From contig JAUWNF010000308.1 in NCBI GenBank assembly GCA_030612785.1, forward strand, positions 1-5,040: a stretch of DNA of 5,040 nt. Direction: 5' to 3'. A program made the position numbers and the translations under genes. This document shows positions 1 through 5,040 of the stretch, in pieces (position 1 is the stretch's first letter; each line of letters begins with the position of its first letter). A model generated the notes under the pieces. The model had not been told where the DNA came from. It made no database searches and worked only from the letters and a program-made list of their open reading frames with translations. Source of the stretch: Phycisphaerales bacterium (GTDB taxonomy: Bacteria; Planctomycetota; Phycisphaerae; UBA1845).

Positions 1-451
1 GCACCACCACAAAGCCGGGCGTCCAGTTGGCGGGATTGATCCATCCGGTGTCGGTGAGCGTGCCACTCGTCAGGTCCGTGGGCACCCAGCTACTGAAATT
101 GTTGCTGGCCGTCGCCCCACCGGAGAAAGCCCCGGTGTGCGGGACGTCCATGTGCGTGATGGCGATTTCAGTGTTGTCATAGATGAAGGTGAACTTCAGT
201 TGCCTCGCCGAGTTACTAAGATACGGCCAGTGGAACCCGAAGGTGACGTGGAGAACGTCGCTCACCGCGGCCGGCTGATCGACCTGGTAGTTGGCGATCG
301 TGCCACCCGTGTACACCCCCACCGTGCTGTCAGCGACTGGACCACCCAGATCAGCCTGCGGACCGGTGTTGAGCGGGCTGGGACCGTATCCGGCCAGCGC
401 CGGCATCGCCACCCATCCCAACACTGCTAGCATTAAACAAAGTTTTCGCAT
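1..451 (-). CDS. Secreted protein, probable PEP-CTERM family member (3' part missing)
   Basis: Open frame from an ATG at 451-449 to the left edge of the window, 150 codons with no stop, so the C-terminus is missing. The start is supported by a GGAGGAG ribosome-binding site at 460-466, 8 bases upstream. Residues 1-20 form a clear Sec signal peptide: MRKL, a hydrophobic core, then ALA before Gly21, a good signal-peptidase I site. The mature part is rich in Gly, Thr, Ser and Asn, and has alternating hydrophobic stretches such as VLHVTFGF and KFTFIYDN that suggest a beta-sandwich. It has no Cys after the signal peptide. The PEP-CTERM assignment is inferred: the start region closely matches that of the true PEP-CTERM gene at 1821-1186, and this composition is typical of such proteins. 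The sorting tail itself would lie beyond the window. I recognise no specific domain. It could instead be a simple secreted protein without a sorting tail. Confidence 0.85.
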   Translation of the reverse strand, partial: MRKLCLMLAVLGWVAMPALAGYGPSPLNTGPQADLGGPVADSTVGVYTGGTIANYQVDQPAAVSDVLHVTFGFHWPYLSNSARQLKFTFIYDNTEIAITHMDVPHTGAFSGGATASNNFSSWVPTDLTSGTLTDTGWINPANWTPGFVVV

Positions 452-466
452 AACGTATTCTCCTCC
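452..466 (-). promoter_or_regulatory. Ribosome-binding site of the partial secreted-protein gene
   Basis: On the minus strand a strong purine-rich Shine-Dalgarno sequence, GGAGGAG (466-460), is followed by an 8-base spacer and ATG at 451. It fixes the start of the left-edge gene. The block from GGAG through the first codons is nearly identical to the same region of the PEP-CTERM gene at 1821. Confidence 0.8.
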
Positions 467-484
467 AAAAGAGAGCCATTCACC

Positions 485-505
485 CTGCACCGAGCTCGCG
501 TGCAG
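485..505 (-). repeat. Small stem-loop in the 5' leader of the left-edge gene
   Basis: CTGCAC (485-490) and GTGCAG (500-505) form a perfect 6-bp inverted repeat around a 9-base loop, which itself contains the palindrome CGAGCTCG. It lies about 20 bases upstream of the ribosome-binding site of the minus-strand gene starting at 451. Arms this short can arise by chance. Its position next to the larger stem-loop at 524-569 makes a structured leader conceivable. Confidence 0.35.
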
Positions 506-523
506 AGCAAAAGAGAGAGACTC

Positions 524-569
524 TTCGCCTGTTGCCATACCCTCAACGGAGGGTAGTCGCAAAGGCGAA
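524..569 (-). repeat. 18-bp interrupted stem-loop upstream of the left-edge secreted-protein gene
   Basis: Three stacked helices are visible. TTCGCCT (524-530) pairs with AGGCGAA (563-569). TTGC (532-535) pairs with GCAA (559-562). TACCCTC (538-544) pairs with GAGGGTA (549-555) around a 4-base loop. Only a bulged G531 and a small internal loop (536-537 against 556-558) interrupt them. All 18 pairs are Watson-Crick, so chance is an unlikely explanation. On the minus strand the hairpin is followed by a pyrimidine-rich run (CTCTCTCTTTT, 519-509) and then, after about 40 bases, the ribosome-binding site of the gene at 451. It could be a leader structure, an attenuator or weak terminator, or a DNA operator. 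It matches no riboswitch class that I recognise. Confidence 0.6.
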
Positions 570-1063
570 ACCACCCGCAGCCCACATATACATAGAAGAA
601 CGCTGCGGACCTCAGATCTGCGTAAATCCCGAAACCCGCCTCACCGAAACACACTCACGAGGTATCGCGAGCCATCCGCGGCTAGAATAGATTCGGACCC
701 ACGCAGAATCGCACGGTGTACTCCACGAGACACCCTCGTGCCGTGGGACACCCGCTAACTCACAAGCTGTTGTCCTCGTGTCCGGCCATCTCCAACCAAC
801 CCGCTAAAATTGGCGTGGCGCGATCCACGAAACCAACCGCTCAGAACTCAACCCATGCTCTCTCTGCGGGGTCGATCAAGGCAGCCGGAAGATATGATCG
901 ATTCCTTCCCCAATATCCTCCCAGTGCTGCCCAGTCTATCACTTCCCCGCCGACGGGTCAAGCCTTTTTCTCACAAGGTTTTACCTCGGTGTTTCTTTTC
1001 TCGGTGCAAGGCTGCTTCCAACGTTCGGTCCGGGCGTCTCGCACGTTCGAGCAAGGCTGGCTA

Positions 1064-1101
1064 TTCAAGCGAAAATGCGGGGTTATGCAGTGTCGCTTGA
1101 A
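1064..1101. repeat. Perfect 9-bp inverted repeat with a 20-base spacer
   Basis: TTCAAGCGA (1064-1072) is followed by its exact reverse complement TCGCTTGAA (1093-1101). It lies about 85 bases past the stop of the PEP-CTERM gene on the minus strand. No T-run follows on either strand, so it does not look like a rho-independent terminator. It may be a protein-binding site or an mRNA 3' structure, or chance. Confidence 0.4.
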
Positions 1102-1185
1102 CTGCCCGCCGCTGTTCACACGAGTTGGTGAAGCGCTCGGGGACGCAGGCCGCTGCAAAAACCGGGTTGTCTTGTCAGACAGAGC

Positions 1186-1821
1186 CTAGCGGCGACGGAT
1201 CAGCACCAGCCCACCCAAGGCGAGCAAACCCAGCGAAGCGGGTTCGGGAACCACGGAGATGGTGACCGTGCTGTCCGCCAGCCAATCGGCGTCCTTCTCA
1301 CCAGCCGCGTCATCGTTGCCCTCGTAGAACTCCAGCCGCAGCCATCCGTCAGGGAGCGGAATATCGGCAATGCCGACGTCCGAGAGATAAACCACCGGGC
1401 TACTGTAGCTCCCCGTTCCGGGGAAATTGTCCCCGTCCCCGGCACGAAGGTGCACGCCGACACCGTCCGGAGCGAAGTTGTCATCGAAATACATCGTCGC
1501 TTCGCTCAGCCAACTGCCACCGACGGTTGCGAGGTTGACGTCCCAGCCGATCCCGTCCATGACCGCGTCGTTGCCGTACCCCGAGAGGGTCCCGATGTCG
1601 ATAAGCATGACCTGGTTATTGGCCGACCCGACGGGATCCCAACTCTCGGCCCCGCTGATGTCCACCGGGATTTCCATTGAGCGAACACCGGTGGTGAGGA
1701 TGACGCCTCCCCCCTCCGTAACGGTCTTGACGTCGTAAACCGCGCCGGTGTCGCTGACGACGCCGGCGTTCGCAACGGGCACCATGCCCAAAACAGCCAC
1801 CACCACAATTAGTTTCCGCAT
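1186..1821 (-). CDS. PEP-CTERM sorting domain-containing secreted protein
   Basis: Complete 211-residue protein, exported and predicted to be handled by an exosortase at the membrane. Residues 1-19 are a Sec signal peptide (MRKL, Val-rich core, then ANA before Gly20). The middle, residues 20-190, is strongly acidic and Gly/Asp-rich, with beta-prone segments and no Cys, as expected of an extracellular beta-sandwich. I recognise no named domain there. The tail, residues 191-211, is a textbook PEP-CTERM signal: VPEP, a Gly/Leu-rich helix (ASLGLLALGG) and a final Arg-Arg-Arg just before the TAG stop. The ATG at 1821 was chosen because it gives an immediate signal peptide and has GGGAG upstream. 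The frame stays open to 1992, but the extra 57 residues are Arg-rich and would bury the signal peptide. Known for the family: exosortase cleaves near PEP, and many members are matrix or surface proteins. The role of this one is unknown. Confidence 0.93.
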   Translation of the reverse strand: MRKLIVVVAVLGMVPVANAGVVSDTGAVYDVKTVTEGGGVILTTGVRSMEIPVDISGAESWDPVGSANNQVMLIDIGTLSGYGNDAVMDGIGWDVNLATVGGSWLSEATMYFDDNFAPDGVGVHLRAGDGDNFPGTGSYSSPVVYLSDVGIADIPLPDGWLRLEFYEGNDDAAGEKDADWLADSTVTISVVPEPASLGLLALGGLVLIRRR

Positions 1822-1835
1822 AACCTGTTCTCCCT
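1822..1835 (-). promoter_or_regulatory. Ribosome-binding site that decides the PEP-CTERM gene start
   Basis: On the minus strand AGGGAGA is followed by AACAGGTT and the ATG at 1821. It supports this start over the in-frame ATG at 1842 and the far upstream start at 1992. The segment from GGAG to the fourth codon matches the left-edge gene at 20 of 23 bases. Confidence 0.75.
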
Positions 1836-2052
1836 CTTCCATACTCCAAAGACTCTTTAGCCCCACACCACGCGTGCGGACTTCACCATGCCGGGAATTA
1901 CCCGCTATTTGCTCCGCCCCCGGCAAGCTTATCGACCTTGCGGCGAGATGGGCTGACAGCGCCCGTGCTCGGCGCACTCCACATGCCCGCAACGGTGGTA
2001 TGGAACGTGCATCGGCGGACTAGCCCGCTGAGTTTATGCCTCGTCCACGCCA

Positions 2053-2075
2053 CGCCCCCCAACCGGCGGGGGGCG
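2053..2075 (+). repeat. GC-rich 8-bp hairpin in the upstream region of the DUF4956-CotH operon
   Basis: CGCCCCCC (2053-2060) and GGGGGGCG (2068-2075) form a perfect, very stable stem around the loop AACCGGC. A T-rich tract (GTTTCTTTTTGTTCTCTCTTT, about 2095-2115 with one base trimmed here) begins roughly 20 bases later on the plus strand. That is too far for a standard intrinsic terminator, and there is no plus-strand gene upstream to end. A leader structure or attenuator is possible. Confidence 0.4.
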
Positions 2076-2138
2076 AGAGATCAGGGCATCCGACGTTTCT
2101 TTTTGTTCTCTCTTTACCGGGGTCGATAACGACACCGA

Positions 2139-2172
2139 GGAGACGTGACCAAGTCTCTCTCTCACGTTCTCC
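2139..2172 (+). repeat. 10-bp hairpin with one bulge upstream of the DUF4956 gene
   Basis: GGAGACGTGA (2139-2148) pairs with TCACGT-t-CTCC (2162-2172), giving ten Watson-Crick pairs with a single bulged T2168 and a 13-base loop. Its core ACGTGA/TCACGT is also a plausible dyad operator for a dimeric regulator. It lies about 205 bases before the chosen GTG start. Whether it is transcribed depends on the unknown promoter position. Confidence 0.35.
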
Positions 2173-2367
2173 CTATACGCTCACTTTATGCACCGGTTTG
2201 CTTCCGGTCAATCCTCTTCCCGCAGAGCACTTTATTGTACGGAGGGTGAATCCAGGTCGGTAGCTTGCCGATAAAAACGTGCAAACCCAGGTTTTCGGAC
2301 CTTGCTGCCGCTCCATCGAAGCGCCCCGGCGGACAGCAAGGATACCGGTCGGCCTGGTATGGAAGTC

Positions 2368-2371
2368 GGAG
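2368..2371 (+). promoter_or_regulatory. Ribosome-binding site supporting the GTG start of the DUF4956 gene
   Basis: GGAG at 2368-2371 stands 7 bases before GTG 2379, a good spacing. The alternative TTG start at 2265 has its nearest purine-rich block (GGAGGG, 2241-2246) too far away, about 18 bases. Confidence 0.6.
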
Positions 2372-2378
2372 TCTGCTC

Positions 2379-3059
2379 GTGTCGGATTGGTTGGAATTCA
2401 CCAAGCCCGCTCCGTTGTCCACGGTGACCGTTCTGGTCAACCTGGGAATCGGGTTGGTATTGGGCGTGCTCCTTGGGGCGCACTATGTGCGGTTCGGAAG
2501 AACGTTGTGCAATCGTACTGCCCTTTCGCGCATCCTGGTGGCCATTGTGTTGACCACCGTCCTGGTGATCTCCGTAGTGAAGGCGTCTCTCGCCCTTTCT
2601 CTGGGTCTGGTGGGTGCCCTCTCGATCGTGCGGTTTCGCACTCCGATCAAGGAGCCGGAGGAGCTCGCCTATCTGTTTCTGGCTATCGCTACCGGTTTGG
2701 GGTTAGGCGCCGACCAGCGGGTGCCGACCATTGCCGCGGTGGCCGTGATTCTGGTTCTGCTCACGATTCACGCGCGATTCTCGGATCGCCGCAAGCGAAG
2801 CAACCTGTACCTGAACATCGAGATTCCCTCAAAGCAGGTGGGCCGACAGCAGTTCGAACGTCTTGCCCAGACGGTTGCGGACCGGGTCGCGACCGCCAAT
2901 CTCCGGCGTATGGATGTTGGCGAGGATCTCCTGCAGGCCACCTTCTTCGTGGGGTGTCACGATGATGCGGAGTTGTTCGGGTTGTTGAACGCGCTTCAGG
3001 ATCAATTCCCGTCCGCTTCGGTGAGCTTCGTGGATCAAAACCAGGGGCTTGAAGGCTGA
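2379..3059 (+). CDS. DUF4956 domain-containing integral membrane protein
   Basis: With a GTG start the protein has 226 residues, close to the usual DUF4956 length. The family signature is very clear at residues 73-96: LSLGLVGALSIVRFRTP, then IKEPEEL. Hydrophobic segments lie at about 16-34, 51-67, 96-110 and 115-131, with the short Gly/Ala-rich conserved stretch (about 71-84) between the second and third. A Lys/Arg-rich link (133-140, RFSDRRKR) leads to a soluble C-terminal domain of about 85 residues with alternating beta and alpha character, probably cytoplasmic. GTG was chosen for its ribosome-binding site and because the 38 extra residues from TTG 2265 look unstructured and Pro/Arg-rich. 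The function of the family is not established. Its genes are often found with VTC-type polyphosphate polymerase and CotH-family genes. Here the stop is one base from the CotH start, so the two are probably translationally coupled and functionally linked. Confidence 0.9.
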   Translation: MSDWLEFTKPAPLSTVTVLVNLGIGLVLGVLLGAHYVRFGRTLCNRTALSRILVAIVLTTVLVISVVKASLALSLGLVGALSIVRFRTPIKEPEELAYLFLAIATGLGLGADQRVPTIAAVAVILVLLTIHARFSDRRKRSNLYLNIEIPSKQVGRQQFERLAQTVADRVATANLRRMDVGEDLLQATFFVGCHDDAELFGLLNALQDQFPSASVSFVDQNQGLEG

Positions 3060-3060
3060 C

Positions 3061-5040
3061 ATGATCATCGCTTCGGGCAAGGGTGGTCCTAAGCCGGTCG
3101 TAAGGTGGAAACCTCGGCTCCGGTGGGGGGCACTCTGTGTGGCGCTGCTGGGTTCGTTCCTGGCGGGAGCCCACGCCAAGCGGAAACACTGGGACTGGAT
3201 CGTCTACGAGCACATCTCCTCCGCGCTGGCAGCGGTGCCGGTGCGGCTTGAAGGGGCATTGCACGCCGAACCCCTTCCGGTTGTAAGGCTGGACATGAAG
3301 TTCAAGCACTTGGCCAAGATCGAAGCCAAGCGCGCCCAGACCCTGCGCGACGGCTGGCTACGGGCGTCGGACGATGATTTCGTTCCCGCGACCCTCGTCT
3401 GCCAGGGCGAATCGGCTCGTGTGAAGGTGCGTTTGAAGGGCGATCGGCTGGCCCATTTGCAGGGTGACGACTGGTCCTTCCGCATCAAGTGCCGGGATGC
3501 CGAGCGCCCGTTCGGAATGCGCACGTTCTCCCTCCAACATCCGGAGACCCGCCGATATCTCAACGAATGGTGTTTCCTGGAACACGCCCGCCGTGAGAAC
3601 ATCCTCGCGGTGCGCTACCAGTTCGTCAGGTTCTTCTTCAATGGGGAGGACAAAGGAATCTATGCGCTTGAAGAGCATTTCTCCAAAGAGCTGCTGGAAG
3701 CGCAAGGCCGGCGCGAAGGCGTCATTGTGGCGTTCGAGGAGCCGGCTTCGGTGCACCTCAACATTCAGCGACGCGGCGACAACTGGGACCTCGCAACACG
3801 CCTCTCTGCGGTAGGAAGCCAGGAAGTCCGCTCTTTCGACACCAAGCGGATCATGCGCAGCGAGGCGCTGCGAACTCAGCGGGACGAAGCCTTAGAGTTG
3901 CTCCGGGCATTTCAGGAGGGCAGGCGCCGGGCATCCGACGTCTTCGACGTGGAGCTCACCGCTCGGTTCATGGCGCTGGTGGATCTTTGGCAGGCGTGGC
4001 ACGCTGCCATGTGGCAGAACATCCGGTACTACTACAACCCTGTGACCGCTCGTCTGGAGCCTATCGCCTTCGACACTATGGCACTGTGGGGTGATGGGGA
4101 TGTCGCCCTGATCGCCACGCGTTCTGACGATCGCTTCGTCAACGGGCCACTGCGGGACCCCGAAATCGCCGCGGCATACCTTCGCGAATTGGAGCGTTTG
4201 GCTCGGCCGCAATACCTCGACGAACTCCGCGCCCAGTTGTCTCCGGGATTCGAGCGGTGGCGGCTGGCGCTGCAGCAGGAATTCCCGCTCGAACGCTGGT
4301 TGCAGCCGGGCTGGGAGTTGCTCGGCAAGCGGCAGGAATACATCCGCAGCGCGATTCGTCCGGAGCGCATGGTCATTGCCTCGGCGGTTGTCGAAGGCGA
4401 GGCCGGTGACACTCCAGACCCTGAGGTTTCCTGCACCATCGACATCAGGAACATTGCGCTGCTACCGGTGGAAGTCGTGGGGTTTCGTGTGGAGGGGGGC
4501 GATTTGATGTCGTCCGCGCCGGTTTGGCAGGAGCGCGCCCAAGACGGCATTTGGAGGACACCCGATGACTCGGTCGGAATAGCACCCGCGGAGCCCGGGC
4601 ATGGACTCATCCTAGCTACCTTCTGCTTGTCCGTTCGCTGGGAGACCTCGGATGAGACGGTTCACACCGAGCCGCTTGTGGAGGTGGCGACGCGATTCCC
4701 CGGGCAGGCCGGGTTGGTCTTTCAGCGGGGGCGTTTCGGGGCGCCGCGTTCGGCGCGCGGGCCCAGGCCGCCGGTGCCGAGCGTTGACGAGGCTTTACGC
4801 CGCCATGCGTTTCTGGACAGGGAGCCCGCGGGCGAAGGGCTCCGCATTCGCTCAGGGGTATGGGAAGTCGCGGGGGACTTGGTGGTGCCGGCCGGTTTGC
4901 CTTTGAGCATTGGTCCGGGGACGGTCCTGCGTTTTGGGTCTGGGGCACTGTTATATGCCAGCGGTCCGGTGTGTTTGCGCGGCGTGCCAGACCATCCGGT
5001 TGTGTTTGAGCCTGTCGGCGACTCGTGGGGTGGTCTGGTT
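3061..5040 (+). CDS. CotH kinase family protein with C-terminal beta-helix region (3' end missing)
   Basis: 660 codons open to the right edge. The ATG follows the previous stop by one base and has GAAGG 5 bases upstream. Residues 22-39 are a hydrophobic export signal ending AHA, a plausible signal-peptidase site before Lys40, so the protein should act outside the cytoplasmic membrane. The CotH domain spans about 75-350. Its recognisable blocks are VRLKGD (123-128), WSFRIK (138-143), FGMRTFSLQHPETRRYLNEW (151-170), RYQFVRFFFNG (185-195), GIYALEEHFSKELLE (199-213), RREG (217-220) and RYYYNP..RLEPIAFD (322-338). CotH proteins have an atypical protein-kinase fold, and the Bacillus spore-coat member phosphorylates proteins. 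Asp338 is the likely metal-binding Asp, but Met340 stands where many CotH proteins have a second Asp, so activity is uncertain. Residues 430-580 look like a beta-rich linker. From about 598 the pattern (WEVAGDLVVPAGLPLSIGPG, then HPVVFEP and SWGGL) is that of a right-handed parallel beta-helix, often a carbohydrate-binding or surface fold. Confidence 0.92.
   Translation, partial: MIIASGKGGPKPVVRWKPRLRWGALCVALLGSFLAGAHAKRKHWDWIVYEHISSALAAVPVRLEGALHAEPLPVVRLDMKFKHLAKIEAKRAQTLRDGWLRASDDDFVPATLVCQGESARVKVRLKGDRLAHLQGDDWSFRIKCRDAERPFGMRTFSLQHPETRRYLNEWCFLEHARRENILAVRYQFVRFFFNGEDKGIYALEEHFSKELLEAQGRREGVIVAFEEPASVHLNIQRRGDNWDLATRLSAVGSQEVRSFDTKRIMRSEALRTQRDEALELLRAFQEGRRRASDVFDVELTARFMALVDLWQAWHAAMWQNIRYYYNPVTARLEPIAFDTMALWGDGDVALIATRSDDRFVNGPLRDPEIAAAYLRELERLARPQYLDELRAQLSPGFERWRLALQQEFPLERWLQPGWELLGKRQEYIRSAIRPERMVIASAVVEGEAGDTPDPEVSCTIDIRNIALLPVEVVGFRVEGGDLMSSAPVWQERAQDGIWRTPDDSVGIAPAEPGHGLILATFCLSVRWETSDETVHTEPLVEVATRFPGQAGLVFQRGRFGAPRSARGPRPPVPSVDEALRRHAFLDREPAGEGLRIRSGVWEVAGDLVVPAGLPLSIGPGTVLRFGSGALLYASGPVCLRGVPDHPVVFEPVGDSWGGLV

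Larger units (their letters stand above)
452..1185. other. Intergenic region of about 730 bases without a convincing gene
   Basis: Open frames exist on the plus strand here (for example 716-1189 and 810-1100). Their translations are rich in Ser, Pro and Arg, have no domain or signal-peptide character, overlap one another and lack a good ribosome-binding site. I do not call them genes. The part near 452-700 should hold the promoter and leader of the minus-strand gene starting at 451. The part near 1100-1185 is downstream of the PEP-CTERM gene. Visible structure is limited to the stem-loops at 485-505 and 524-569 and the inverted repeat at 1064-1101. Confidence 0.6.
1822..2378. other. Divergent intergenic region between the PEP-CTERM gene and the DUF4956-CotH operon
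   Basis: 557 bases separate two divergently read units, so promoters for both should lie here. I could not identify a convincing -35/-10 pair by eye. The plus-strand side has two hairpins (2053-2075 and 2139-2172) and a pyrimidine-rich tract (about 2094-2115). The frame of the DUF4956 gene stays open back to a TTG at 2265, but I judge that part noncoding. Short open frames on the plus strand (1938-2263) look like random translations rich in Arg and Pro. Confidence 0.6.

Noticed and set aside
137..758. Plus-strand open frames of 97 and 155 codons (137-430, 291-758)
   Set aside because: They lie largely antisense to the secreted-protein gene ending its open frame at 451, which has a signal peptide and ribosome-binding site; their translations are rich in Arg, Pro and Ser with no recognisable features.
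872..901. 7-bp inverted repeat TCGATCA/TGATCGA
   Set aside because: Arms of this length with a 16-base loop are expected about once by chance in an intergenic region of this size.
1006..1059. Direct repeat of GCAAGGCTG (1006-1014 and 1051-1059)
   Set aside because: Only two short copies, with no further periodicity; not a CRISPR array or a meaningful tandem repeat.
1157..1181. Possible terminator after the PEP-CTERM gene: a 5-bp stem (1168-1172 with 1177-1181) followed on the minus strand by five T (1161-1157)
   Set aside because: The stem is short and AT-containing and the T-run is six bases away, so it is too weak to call a terminator.
716..1189. 157-codon plus-strand open frame (and the overlapping one at 810-1100)
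   Set aside because: Random-looking composition, no domain, no signal peptide, no good ribosome-binding site, and the two frames overlap each other.
2265..2378. N-terminal extension of the DUF4956 gene from TTG at 2265
   Set aside because: No well-spaced ribosome-binding site, low-complexity Pro/Arg-rich residues, and the protein would exceed the usual family length. The GTG at 2379 fits better, although the longer form cannot be excluded.
3358..4610. Long minus-strand open frames (3358-3756, 3892-4212, 4032-4610)
   Set aside because: They are antisense to the CotH-family gene, whose motifs are unmistakable throughout; such shadows are common in GC-rich coding DNA.

Overview
The window looks like a piece of a GC-rich bacterial chromosome, most likely from the Planctomycetota or a neighbouring PVC-type lineage. 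The main clue is a complete PEP-CTERM protein whose tail (VPEPA, a Gly/Leu-rich membrane helix, then RRR) has the style common in those bacteria. A CotH-kinase/beta-helix protein next to a DUF4956 membrane protein fits the same assignment. This is inference from gene content; no rRNA or other marker gene is present.

Left half (1-1821), all coding on the minus strand. The left edge cuts through a gene for a secreted protein (start 451). About 730 bases without a convincing gene follow (452-1185), including an 18-bp interrupted stem-loop just upstream of that gene. Then comes a complete 211-residue PEP-CTERM protein (1821 to 1186). The two minus-strand genes have nearly the same ribosome-binding site, start region and signal-peptide beginning, although their mature parts are not visibly alike. 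Both probably encode cell-surface or envelope proteins, and the second at least should be processed by an exosortase.

Middle (1822-2378). A 557-base divergent intergenic region must carry the promoters for both directions. I found no convincing -35/-10 pair, but two hairpins lie in the likely leader of the plus-strand genes.

Right half (2379-5040), plus strand. A DUF4956 family integral membrane protein is followed after a single base by a large exported CotH-family protein. The latter has a signal peptide, a CotH kinase-like domain and the start of a right-handed beta-helix region, and it runs off the right edge. The one-base gap points to a translationally coupled operon. In many bacteria DUF4956 and CotH genes sit with a VTC-type polyphosphate polymerase gene. 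That third gene is not in this window and could lie downstream. The natural guess is an envelope-associated phosphorylation or polyphosphate-linked system, but its biochemical role is not established.

No tRNA, rRNA, CRISPR array, transposase or insertion-sequence end was seen.
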